A DNA stretch of 64,000 bases, taken from NCBI GenBank assembly GCA_002290645.2, contig NMOS02000002.1:1-64000 (forward strand). Reading direction: 5' to 3'. Within the stretch, counting starts at the first letter, position 1. Each line of letters opens with the position of its first letter. The notes below the pieces were generated by a model that saw nothing but the letters and a program-made list of their open reading frames with translations, searched no databases and was not told the DNA's origin. Origin of the DNA: Candidatus Aquirickettsiella gammari (GTDB taxonomy: Bacteria > Pseudomonadota > Gammaproteobacteria > Diplorickettsiales > Diplorickettsiaceae). A program made the translations under genes and the position numbers. This document shows, piece after piece, positions 48,799 through 58,068 of this stretch.

Positions 48799-49605
48799 CT
48801 AAATACAAACCGTATTTTGAATACTTTGCGGCCTATTTTCCCAAAGCTTCCAAGGCGCTTGGTTTGAAGACCAAAGCTCTTCTAAGCTATTTTTATCGCG
48901 TAAGGTATCCATAGGATGCCAAAATCCTTGATGAAAAAAAGCCGATAACTCCCCTTCTTGCACTAAGGTTTCCAAAGGTTGTTGTTCCCAAATCGTATAA
49001 TCGTTTTCAATATAAGAAAGTACTTTAGGTGATAAAACAAAAAAACCACCATTTATCCAGACTCCATCTCCGTGTGGCTTTTCTTTGAACGCAGTTACCT
49101 TTTTATCACTAATATCCAGCGCGCCAAATCGACCTATGGTCTGCACCGCGGTTAAGGTCGCTAGTGTGTTTTGTTGCCTATGATAATCAACCAAGGCACG
49201 GATATTAACGTTACTGAGTCCATCACCATAAGTAAAACAAAAATCATCCTCGTCAAGATAAGGCGCAATCCTTCTTAATCGTCCTCCCGTCATTGTTTCT
49301 TCGCCGGTTTCAACTAAGGTTATACGCCAAGGTTCCGCTTTATTTTGATGTATTTTAGTCTTATTTTCTCGCATATCAAAGGTCACATCGGAGGTGTGCA
49401 AATAATAATTAGAGAAATATTCTTTAATCAGATAACCCTTATAGCCTAGACAAATAATAAACTCATGTAGGCCATAAAAGGAAAATAATTTCATAATATG
49501 CCAAAGTATGGGCTTACCTCCAATTTCGACCATTGGCTTTGGACGCAAATGAGTTTCCTCACTAATTCGCGTACCATAACCTCCAGCCAGTATAACAGTT
49601 TTCAT
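48799..49605 (-). CDS. rfbF: Glucose-1-phosphate cytidylyltransferase
   Basis: RfbF makes CDP-glucose from CTP and glucose-1-phosphate, the entry to CDP-3,6-dideoxyhexoses. The 268-residue nucleotidyltransferase starts MKTVILAGGYGTRISEETHLRPKP, with the RfbF-typical EIGGKPILWHIMKL. YGDGLSNVN holds the metal-binding Asp, followed by TAVQTIGRFGALDI and KEKPHGDGVWINGGFFV. It heads the rfbF-rfbG-rfbH string that continues to the ThDP gene; all run on the minus strand with short gaps. Confidence 0.96.
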   Translation of the reverse strand: MKTVILAGGYGTRISEETHLRPKPMVEIGGKPILWHIMKLFSFYGLHEFIICLGYKGYLIKEYFSNYYLHTSDVTFDMRENKTKIHQNKAEPWRITLVETGEETMTGGRLRRIAPYLDEDDFCFTYGDGLSNVNIRALVDYHRQQNTLATLTAVQTIGRFGALDISDKKVTAFKEKPHGDGVWINGGFFVLSPKVLSYIENDYTIWEQQPLETLVQEGELSAFFHQGFWHPMDTLRDKNSLEELWSSNQAPWKLWENRPQSIQNTVCI

Positions 49606-49679
49606 TACCTTTACATTCCTAAAGTTTATAAATTAATACTAATATTTACTACAGATATCGATTCTTTAATTTTAAAAAT

Positions 49680-51449
49680 TTATTTTTTCTTATTTAATAT
49701 AGGAAAAAAAGCTAGATTTTCATCTTCGCTGATTAATGGTTTTACAGATAATATTTTTCTGAGTTCAGTTTCAACCGCTTTACCCTGATCAACATATCCG
49801 CGCCGATCAATATAAATCCCATTAAAACCAAGTGGTTTAATCGCTTTAATTTGATTCAAAATGGACTGATTAGCTAGACTCCTAAAGAATAAATCCCCTT
49901 TTCGCCCGCTCATACACCCATAACTCCAATGTAAACTGGAAGAATGGAGATAACCTCGGAATAAAGCATAAGATGCTAAATTATTTATTGGCATCACCTC
50001 GGGAAAGGGCATATAAGGCAGCTGATAAACCGCACCGCCCGGAACATTAGCTTCAATTTTTTCAACAAAATGCTTATCACTAATATATTGTTTGTTAATT
50101 ATCTTTGAAGCGTCTTTATCTTTAACTAAGGATTGTTCCAAAACCCCAAATACGGAAAGTAGCAAGGCTATAACCGCTAAGTTTCCTGTGAAATATTTTA
50201 GATTACTTATTTTTTTGAGTAGTATTTCAATCAAAATTAAAAAACCCGCTATAGAAAAAAAATTAATAAAAATACTGATTCTATTCCACGCTCTAATCAT
50301 AGGTGTGATAAACGTAGTAAAAATAGAGGAAAATCCACCGATTGTAGCGAAAAAAAATAAAAAAACAGTTAAAAAAGAAAATAATTGGATTCGATTATCA
50401 ATTTGCAAGTTCACAAAAGGAGAAATAAAAAAAATAATTAACAACGCCAGTAAACCCATTGTGCCAATCGCCCCTAAGCTTGCCGTCGAATTTTCATTAA
50501 TTAAAAAGGGAGTCGCTTCATATTGTTGTAGAATACTCGCCAAGCGATGAGAACGATGCTTTTCATGAGGTAACAACATTTGTGTCATTTTTAAGCCATA
50601 AAGCTCAGCCTCGAAAGGATGACGTACAGGCACCTTTTGATTAAGACCATTTTTAATCCAAAAGTTCACATTTGGCACTATATTTAACCCAACCCCTGCT
50701 GCTATTACTGCCACCGCAATTAATGCAGAATACATATTTTGACTCGATCTCCATTTTAAGCTCCCAACGATACCTGAACCGATAAAGCTAAGTGTTGCAA
50801 AAAAAGCGTAATAAACGCCAAAACAACTTAACATTAATAGACTTACGATTAAAAAAACTGTTTGAACATATTTTTTATTTAAAAAAAGAGGCTTTTCTAA
50901 AAAAATTCTGAATGCAAAATACGTATATAGCGGCACACTAAAATACCAGGCGAGAAACAAGTGATCTAACCGCAGAAAATGAAAAGGTGTAAAAGCGTAA
51001 AGTATAGCACCCACCGCGGATAACATCTTAGATAAGCGCAATTGTTGCAATACCCAGTAGGAAGCAATCGCAATAACTGAAAATCCTAAAATAATATATA
51101 AATTTACAACTAATGCAAAGTTATGTGTCAAAACTGCTAAAATTTTTAACACCGCAAAATTACCGGCATCTGAAGCGGGATAATCTAAAAAATTACTACC
51201 AAAAGGGAAACCTACGCGACTCGTATTAAAATACCAAGCACCATCAATCAATCGTTTAATAAAATCAGCTGCTAAAAAAAAGTCACCATCCCTATATGTA
51301 AAAGGAATATACCAATCAAAGCGTCCAAACAATAACCAAGCAAGAAAAAAAGAACCTATTCCCAATAAAAAAGGGATTGATTTAAGTAAAAACAAAGTTT
51401 TTATTTTAGGCTGTTCTTGAACAATTACCTCCTGCTGAGAAATAGTCAT
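49680..51449 (-). CDS. Polytopic membrane protein, GT-C/YfhO-like glycosyltransferase
   Basis: This protein of about 589 residues has 10-12 TM segments, followed by a periplasmic C-terminal domain of about 150 residues with YQLPYMPFPEVMP and GYLHSSSLHWSYGCMSGRKGD. The first outer loop (WYIPFTYRDGDFFLAA, with acidic residues) fits the GT-C fold, which uses polyprenyl-phosphate sugars in the periplasm. It could be the third component beside the GtrA- and GtrB-like proteins. The first ATG (51461) lacks a ribosome binding site; GGAAG precedes the ATG at 51449. Confidence 0.7.
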   Translation of the reverse strand: MTISQQEVIVQEQPKIKTLFLLKSIPFLLGIGSFFLAWLLFGRFDWYIPFTYRDGDFFLAADFIKRLIDGAWYFNTSRVGFPFGSNFLDYPASDAGNFAVLKILAVLTHNFALVVNLYIILGFSVIAIASYWVLQQLRLSKMLSAVGAILYAFTPFHFLRLDHLFLAWYFSVPLYTYFAFRIFLEKPLFLNKKYVQTVFLIVSLLMLSCFGVYYAFFATLSFIGSGIVGSLKWRSSQNMYSALIAVAVIAAGVGLNIVPNVNFWIKNGLNQKVPVRHPFEAELYGLKMTQMLLPHEKHRSHRLASILQQYEATPFLINENSTASLGAIGTMGLLALLIIFFISPFVNLQIDNRIQLFSFLTVFLFFFATIGGFSSIFTTFITPMIRAWNRISIFINFFSIAGFLILIEILLKKISNLKYFTGNLAVIALLLSVFGVLEQSLVKDKDASKIINKQYISDKHFVEKIEANVPGGAVYQLPYMPFPEVMPINNLASYALFRGYLHSSSLHWSYGCMSGRKGDLFFRSLANQSILNQIKAIKPLGFNGIYIDRRGYVDQGKAVETELRKILSVKPLISEDENLAFFPILNKKK

Positions 51450-51629
51450 TGCAACTTCCATGTTTGTGAACTATGTAAGATTATTACTAAATAACTAAAA
51501 ATAATCGCCTTTTACCGTAAAGGAGCTTTGCTAACCCCCAATTACTCACTTTACCATTTCATATGTGCTAATAAATTAACATTAACAACTACAAATTTAC
51601 TCACTTTTTTTTAGTTAGATGAAACTAAA

Positions 51630-52772
51630 TCAATACGATTTTTGTAAGACTTTTTCGTATAGTATTTTTAAACGCTGCCACATAAGCCGATGCGTAAACC
51701 TTTCCTTAACATAAAGACAAGCCGCTTGGCCAAAAACTCTACCTAATTGTGGCTCGTTGTAAAATCTTAAGATAGCTTTAGCCAACCAAGCAGCCGAGCG
51801 CACTGGAACTACCAAACCTGTTACACCATCTTGATTTACTTGACCCGCATCCTGATTGATATCACAAGAAATAACCGGTTTAGCGCAAGCCATCGCTTCT
51901 ATTTGTACCATACCAAAGGCCTCATTTGGGTCAATTGAGGGTAAACAAAACACATCGCAAGCACGATAGTACACAGCTAATTCATTTTGTTCAATCTTGC
52001 CTAAAAAATAAACTCGTTGTTCTAAGTGTAAACGCTGAACTTGTGCCTTTAAATGCGGTGTTAACGGTCCTTCACCGCCTAACAGTAAAATACAATCTAG
52101 CGGCAACTGTGCCATCGCGGCAATCAAATAAGTAAATCCCTTATAAGTTACATGCCGTCCTAAAGCAAACACTAAAAAACGCTGAGAAAATTGTGCGCGC
52201 AGTTGTTTAACTTTATCCTGACTGTTATCCGGTAAAAAATGTTCCATACTAATACCATAAGGAATATAATGGATAACATCACGTTGTTTAGCGATCGAAA
52301 GTTGTGATGATTTTTCAGCTAAAAAAGGACTTGCTACAATCACGGCGCTAACCTGCTTCAACAAGCGATTAACCCAAGGCTGATAATATCTTAAGGCTTT
52401 TTTTTGATAAATAATATCACTATGCCAGCTAATGATGCGTTTAACACGCGCCGGCAATACGAATGAAGCTACATGCGCCATAGGATTGGGAAAATGTAAA
52501 TGTACCAGAGAAAATTTATATTTTTTATGTAACTTTAATAAATGGTATGGCATGCTAGGGCAACAGGGAGTGCGCGCCAAAACAGCCGCTAATGGCACAT
52601 TGTATTCCAGATAAGCCTCGCGTTGATTAATTTCAGTGCCAAAATGAGTGTTTGCACTTAGCTTGACGATATCAAAAAAGGGACTTAAACCAGTTATGAA
52701 ACTATCAACGACAGTTTCTATGCCGCCTAGTTGACCACTTGAAAACTTACCGATATGCAAAACCCGTTCCAT
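51630..52772 (-). CDS. Glycosyltransferase family 4
   Basis: This 380-residue GT-B enzyme begins RVLHIGKFSSGQLGGIETVV (glycine loop of the N-terminal domain) and has a HLHFPNPMAH segment and SWHSDIIYQ. The C-terminal domain starts FALGRHVTYKGFTYLI, then LLGGEGPL and the retaining-GT4 motif EAFGMVQIEAMACAKPVI (ExxxxxxxE) binding the donor nucleotide. It is probably cytoplasmic and adds a sugar to the lipid-linked chain. It is divergent from manC and separated from the GT-C gene by about 170 bp. Confidence 0.88.
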   Translation of the reverse strand: MERVLHIGKFSSGQLGGIETVVDSFITGLSPFFDIVKLSANTHFGTEINQREAYLEYNVPLAAVLARTPCCPSMPYHLLKLHKKYKFSLVHLHFPNPMAHVASFVLPARVKRIISWHSDIIYQKKALRYYQPWVNRLLKQVSAVIVASPFLAEKSSQLSIAKQRDVIHYIPYGISMEHFLPDNSQDKVKQLRAQFSQRFLVFALGRHVTYKGFTYLIAAMAQLPLDCILLLGGEGPLTPHLKAQVQRLHLEQRVYFLGKIEQNELAVYYRACDVFCLPSIDPNEAFGMVQIEAMACAKPVISCDINQDAGQVNQDGVTGLVVPVRSAAWLAKAILRFYNEPQLGRVFGQAACLYVKERFTHRLMWQRLKILYEKVLQKSY

Positions 52773-52979
52773 GCTCGCATCTCATACAAGAATTAACTAT
52801 TGATATCTTAACTAAGCTATGCTTGAATCATCAGCAAAGAGTAGATACTTTTATTTCTAGCTCAGCGTAGCCACTTATATCTAAACTTTATCGTTTCATC
52901 AAGCTTTTAATGATAAGCCATTTAAATTAGGAATAATTTTTATAAAAAAGCAATGGACACATATCAAGGATGACATAAA

Positions 52980-54476
52980 ATGCTTATTCCCGTTATACTA
53001 TCCGGTGGAACTGGTTCTCGCTTATGGCCGCTTTCGCGCGAGGCCCACCCTAAACCTTTTATTCGATTGAACAACAGTTCGCTTTCCTTAATACAAAAAA
53101 CTTACGAACGCGCTGTTAATATACCCAAGATCACCCAGATTATTACGGTAACTAATACGGAATATTATCATCAAAGCAAAAAGGAACTGGCTCGGCTTAA
53201 CTATCTAGCTAATTTTTCACAGATAAAATTTAATTTTTTACTGGAATCTAGTTCGCGTAATACGGCTCCGGCTATTGTCTTAAGTGCGCTATTAACCCAG
53301 CAATTAGTTAATCCTGATACGGTGTTATTGATACTTCCTGCCGACCATGTCATTTTAAATCAAAAAAAATTTAATACTTGCGTAAAAGCCGCCTATAAAC
53401 TTGCCCAAAAAGGTTTTATAACAACTTTTGGTGTGATTCCAAATAAGGCCGAAACCGGCTATGGTTATATTAAATATACGGTCGATGCGACTATAAGCTC
53501 GGGATATTTAGCGGCAAGCTTTCATGAGAAACCTTCACTCGAGGAATCGCAACTTTTTATCGAACAAGGGAATTATCTATGGAATTCAGGCATCTTTTGC
53601 TTTACGGCCAAAGTGCTATTACAACAATTTAAAAAATATGCGCCTGGACTTTACGCACAAATATTGAATTGTTGGAAACAAACTGCCAAAAATTATCCCT
53701 TCTTTCAGGGTAATGATAGACTCGATCTCGATGCAAAAAATTTTAATAAAATAGAAAAAATATCCATCGATTATGCCTTGATGGAAAAAATTGAAAATTT
53801 GGCGATAATCCCGGCTAATTTCGGCTGGTCGGATATGGGGTCCTGGGATGAATTTAGTAAACAGCTAAAAGCTAATAAACAAGGGAATCGCATCCTGGGC
53901 GAAGCGATACTCGAGGAAAGCTACGATACCACCGTTTACAATCAATATGGTTCTGGGCGTTTAATTACCGGCTTAGGTTTAAAAAACTTGACCATAGTCG
54001 ATACACAGGATGCCTTACTGATTGCTGAAAACTCTTATATCCAACAAGTAAAACAATTGGTCGAAAAATTAAAAGATAAAGGCTGTGAGTCTTATCGTTT
54101 TCATCAAACCGTATATCGTCCCTGGGGAAACTTTACCGTCTTAGAACAAAATCATCGCTATAAGTTAAAACGTATTGTGGTTCATCCGGGTGCCAGTTTA
54201 TCGCTACAATCACATCAGCATCGTAGTGAATATTGGGTCATCGTCGAAGGAATTGCTCGTGTACAAAATGGTGAAAAAAAATTTACTTTACAAACCCAAG
54301 AATCAACACTAATCCCTGTAAAAACCAAGCATTGCATCAGCAATCCGGGCGAAAATGATTTGATTTTTATCGAAATACAAAGTGGTGATTATTTAGGTGA
54401 GGATGATATCGTTCGATTTAAAGATAATTATGGTCGCAAAACCATCGCTTATGAAGACGCTAATATTCCCTCATAA
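52980..54476 (+). CDS. manC: Mannose-1-phosphate guanylyltransferase / mannose-6-phosphate isomerase
   Basis: This 498-residue bifunctional enzyme has an N-terminal nucleotidyltransferase with GGTGSRLWPLSREAHPKPF, LPADHVI, GYGYIKY, FHEKPS and WNSGIFCF. A C-terminal cupin domain (from about residue 380) has RPWGNFTVLE, HPGASLSLQSHQHRSEYW (metal-binding His pair) and CISNPGENDLIFIEIQ. It supplies GDP-mannose, which gmd uses. AAGGAT lies about nine bases before the ATG. Its 3' end overlaps the convergent glycosyltransferase gene by 28 bp. Confidence 0.95.
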   Translation: MLIPVILSGGTGSRLWPLSREAHPKPFIRLNNSSLSLIQKTYERAVNIPKITQIITVTNTEYYHQSKKELARLNYLANFSQIKFNFLLESSSRNTAPAIVLSALLTQQLVNPDTVLLILPADHVILNQKKFNTCVKAAYKLAQKGFITTFGVIPNKAETGYGYIKYTVDATISSGYLAASFHEKPSLEESQLFIEQGNYLWNSGIFCFTAKVLLQQFKKYAPGLYAQILNCWKQTAKNYPFFQGNDRLDLDAKNFNKIEKISIDYALMEKIENLAIIPANFGWSDMGSWDEFSKQLKANKQGNRILGEAILEESYDTTVYNQYGSGRLITGLGLKNLTIVDTQDALLIAENSYIQQVKQLVEKLKDKGCESYRFHQTVYRPWGNFTVLEQNHRYKLKRIVVHPGASLSLQSHQHRSEYWVIVEGIARVQNGEKKFTLQTQESTLIPVKTKHCISNPGENDLIFIEIQSGDYLGEDDIVRFKDNYGRKTIAYEDANIPS

Positions 54477-55594
54477 ACATCAATGGTATTATTAATGCAA
54501 GTTTGCCAGGAAAATTGTGCCGCTTGAATAGGTCCTTTACGCCTTAGATCCGCCTGTAAAACCGGATCGCTTATTAAGCGATTTAGCGTTGCGGTTATTG
54601 CATCCACATCCCAAGGGTTGACTAATAACCCCGCCTTGCCAACAACCTCAGGAATACTCGATACATTGGATGTTATACAGGGTATTCCACTGGCAAGCGC
54701 TTCTAAAACCGGCAAACCAAAACCTTCGTACAGTGATAGATAAAGAAATGCATAGGCACCCGAATATAAATAAGGTAAATCTACCTCGGGAACATAACCT
54801 AAATAATAAAATTGCTCTTTTTTAATCAATCGATGGATTAATTTTTCTAATTTAGCGCTACCCCATCCTTTGCTTCCGACTAAAACCAAAGGGTATTGCT
54901 TACGCCACTGGGGTGGCAAGCGATAAAAAGCCTGTATAAGACGTTCTATATTTTTTCTAGGTTCTAAAGTACCGATATAGAGTAAATATTTTTTTCCTAA
55001 TAACTGATAACGCGCCAAAATCGGCTTTAAATCATTTTCTCCACGAGGTCTAAAAATCTTAGCCACGCCATGATAAACCGTCGTTATTTTATTGGCCGGT
55101 AATTTAAAAAAGTCGATCATTTCACGACGCACAAAATGAGAACCGGTAATAATATGCTGCGCCTGTTCTATACTAAGTGCTAAATGCTGCAACAAAAACT
55201 TAACCCTCTCTCGAGGATGATATTGCGGATAATGAATATGCGACAAATCATGCACGGTACATATCTTCGGCCCAGAATAAGGCCTTAAAATATAACTAGG
55301 TTCATGATAAATAAAATTTTTCTCGGCAAAAGAAGCTATTTTTTTTCTAAAACTCATATTACGAAATTTATTCAGTGCCGCATACGTGCCTGGCAAGGAT
55401 CGAATAAAGGTATTTATTTGAGTCGGCAAATAATTTTTTTTAGCTAAATTTTCATTGTTGATATTGATTTTTGGAATGCAAACAAGCTCATGAATACGGG
55501 TATTTTCCTTTAAACCGTGTAACAAACATTGTGTATAGTGCCCTATTCCTGTTAACGGGGGTTTTAAGGCGTGTCCATTGATAATAATTTTCAT
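54449..55594 (-). CDS. Glycosyltransferase family 4 (mannosyltransferase-like)
   Basis: This 381-residue retaining GT-B enzyme starts MKIIINGHALKPPLTGIGHYTQ, a pattern common in WbaZ/MtfB-type mannosyltransferases. It also has CTVHDLSHIHYPQ, GVAKIF, LLYIGTLEPRKNIERLI and the donor motif EGFGLPVLEALASGIPCI. The longer frame opens with TTG at 55636; the ATG at 55594 matches the family start. The neighbouring GDP-mannose genes make a GDP-sugar donor likely. It overlaps manC tail to tail by 28 bp. Confidence 0.88.
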   Translation of the reverse strand: MKIIINGHALKPPLTGIGHYTQCLLHGLKENTRIHELVCIPKININNENLAKKNYLPTQINTFIRSLPGTYAALNKFRNMSFRKKIASFAEKNFIYHEPSYILRPYSGPKICTVHDLSHIHYPQYHPRERVKFLLQHLALSIEQAQHIITGSHFVRREMIDFFKLPANKITTVYHGVAKIFRPRGENDLKPILARYQLLGKKYLLYIGTLEPRKNIERLIQAFYRLPPQWRKQYPLVLVGSKGWGSAKLEKLIHRLIKKEQFYYLGYVPEVDLPYLYSGAYAFLYLSLYEGFGLPVLEALASGIPCITSNVSSIPEVVGKAGLLVNPWDVDAITATLNRLISDPVLQADLRRKGPIQAAQFSWQTCINNTIDVYEGILASS

Positions 55595-55847
55595 AATCGG
55601 GCAAAAATAATGTCTTAAGGTCCGTTCGGCACTCAACTAGCTAGAGTAAACGGAAAAAAATTGCATACCGGTACAAATAACTAGCATTCGATGCAAGAAA
55701 CTATAGCATCGCCATTAAAGTTTTGCTATGATTCGCCGGTCCAGTTTCGTTGTCATATTTTTAAGGACCTGATGATGGAGATATCTCACCTAGCGGTGTA
55801 GAAAACTAGCATTTTGCTTTTGCTCAAAATGCTATCTAAATTGCTAG

Positions 55848-56876
<1,029 letters not shown>

Positions 56877-56909
56877 AATCAATAGTTGCCGAACAAGGAA
56901 ATGTTAACA

Positions 56910-57947
56910 ATGACTGTGCTTCCTTATGCGCAAAATCTCGAGGAGGTCGTACTTTGGCGGGCACTTCAGCATGTCAAAAAAGGGTTTTATATTGACGTAG
57001 GAGCCTACTCTCCTGATGAGGATTCGGTAACCAAGCTTTTCTATGATAAAGGTTGGAGTGGTGCCAATATAGAGCCGAATCCTGAATACCATGCTGAATT
57101 AGTACGAAAACGGCCGCGAGATAAAAATTTTTGCTTTGCGCTGAGTAATAAATTAGACCTGACAGAAATAAATATCTTAAACTTTGCAGAATCAAACCTT
57201 TCAACAGGTTTGTCAACCGACGAGACAAGGAGAGCACGAAGTGCGAAGTCAAGGAGCCCGCGATAGGCGTGCGTTGACGGGCGAAGCAGGAAACGCATCA
57301 CGCCGTAAAGTCATTGTGGGAGCCACTGCGCGCAGCCCAGAATGGGCCAGTGCGTGGCGGACGCAGGACGAATCGGGGCCTACTTTTAGTCGCGTGATGC
57401 GAACAAATTTTGGGGGCACGACGGCCAAAATTTTTCGTGAGCATAGCGACTCGCTTGCTTAGATCGTGATCTCGCTACAAAACATGTTACTGCGAGCTAT
57501 TTAATGAAGACAGATCGTGTTGAATCACTAACATTAGCCAAGCTTATTAAAAAATATATAACAGCGTCTCAAGAAATTCATTTCTTAAAAATAAATGTTG
57601 AAGGTCTAGAAAAAGAGGTCATTGAAAGTAACAACTGGAGACGCTATCAACCTTGGGTTGTGTTGGCTGAATCAATTTCTCCAACTAATTACGAAGAAAA
57701 TTATCTAAATTGGAAATACTTGCTGACATCAGTAGACTACCATTTTGTGTATGAAGATCAAATAAACCGTTTTTATATCAGTCCAAAACATCCAGAACTT
57801 CAAGCCGCTTCTAGATATCCAGCTAATCTTTTTGATGAGTTTATCATCTACAATTACACAGCCGATTTATTACCGCAAAATCAACAACGTTGCACTTTAC
57901 TCAAAAAAGCCGAAGCTGAGATCAATGCACTTTTGACAAGTACTTAA
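56910..57947 (+). pseudogene. FkbM-family methyltransferase gene broken by a 240-bp insertion
   Basis: The first part (to 57218) encodes YIDVGAYSPDEDSVTKLFYDKGWSG and NIEPNPEYHAELVRKRP, typical FkbM N-terminal blocks, and stops being FkbM-like after GLST. The second part resumes in the same frame at 57459 with LDRDLATKHV, then IHFLKINVEGLEKEVIESNNW and PWVVLAESISP. Removing 57219-57458 joins GLST to LDRDL and gives one frame of about 265 residues, normal for the family. The insert adds an in-frame TAG at 57264-57266, so no full protein is made. The ATG at 56910 with AAGGA about ten bases upstream is the likely start; the longest frame starts with TTG at 56886. Confidence 0.85.
57219..57458. 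mobile_element. 240-bp GC-rich palindromic insertion element (MITE-like)
   Basis: The insert interrupts an FkbM methyltransferase frame. By hand count it is about 59% G+C, against clearly AT-rich flanks. It has nested dyad symmetry: imperfect outer arms (CGAG...CACGAA at 57221-57240 against TTCGTG...CTCG at 57434-57453), a perfect 10-bp pair (CGCATCACGC at 57294-57303, GCGTGATGCG at 57392-57401), and a central hairpin (CACTG/CAGTG and CCCA/TGGG at 57324-57352). No transposase or clear target duplication is seen. A 92-codon frame runs through it but is probably incidental. Its exact ends are inferred from restored reading frame. Confidence 0.75.
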
Positions 57948-58068
57948 TGAAAAATTATTCAGTCTCTACGTAATTTAAAAGCGATATTTCAATCTGTTTT
58001 TCATGTATCAAAAAAATATATCTAACTATTTTTAGTAAATTAACTAATAGCCAACCTGAGAATAATGT

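Noticed and set aside
50092-50550. 152-codon plus-strand frame opposite the GT-C-like membrane protein
   Set aside because: Lys/Ile-rich antisense reading of hydrophobic membrane codons; no ribosome binding site.
57184-57462. 92-codon frame through the 240-bp element, which could look like a small gene
   Set aside because: It starts inside the FkbM reading frame and runs only because the GC-rich insert has few stops; Arg/Ser-rich composition shows no domain. Kept as part of the element.
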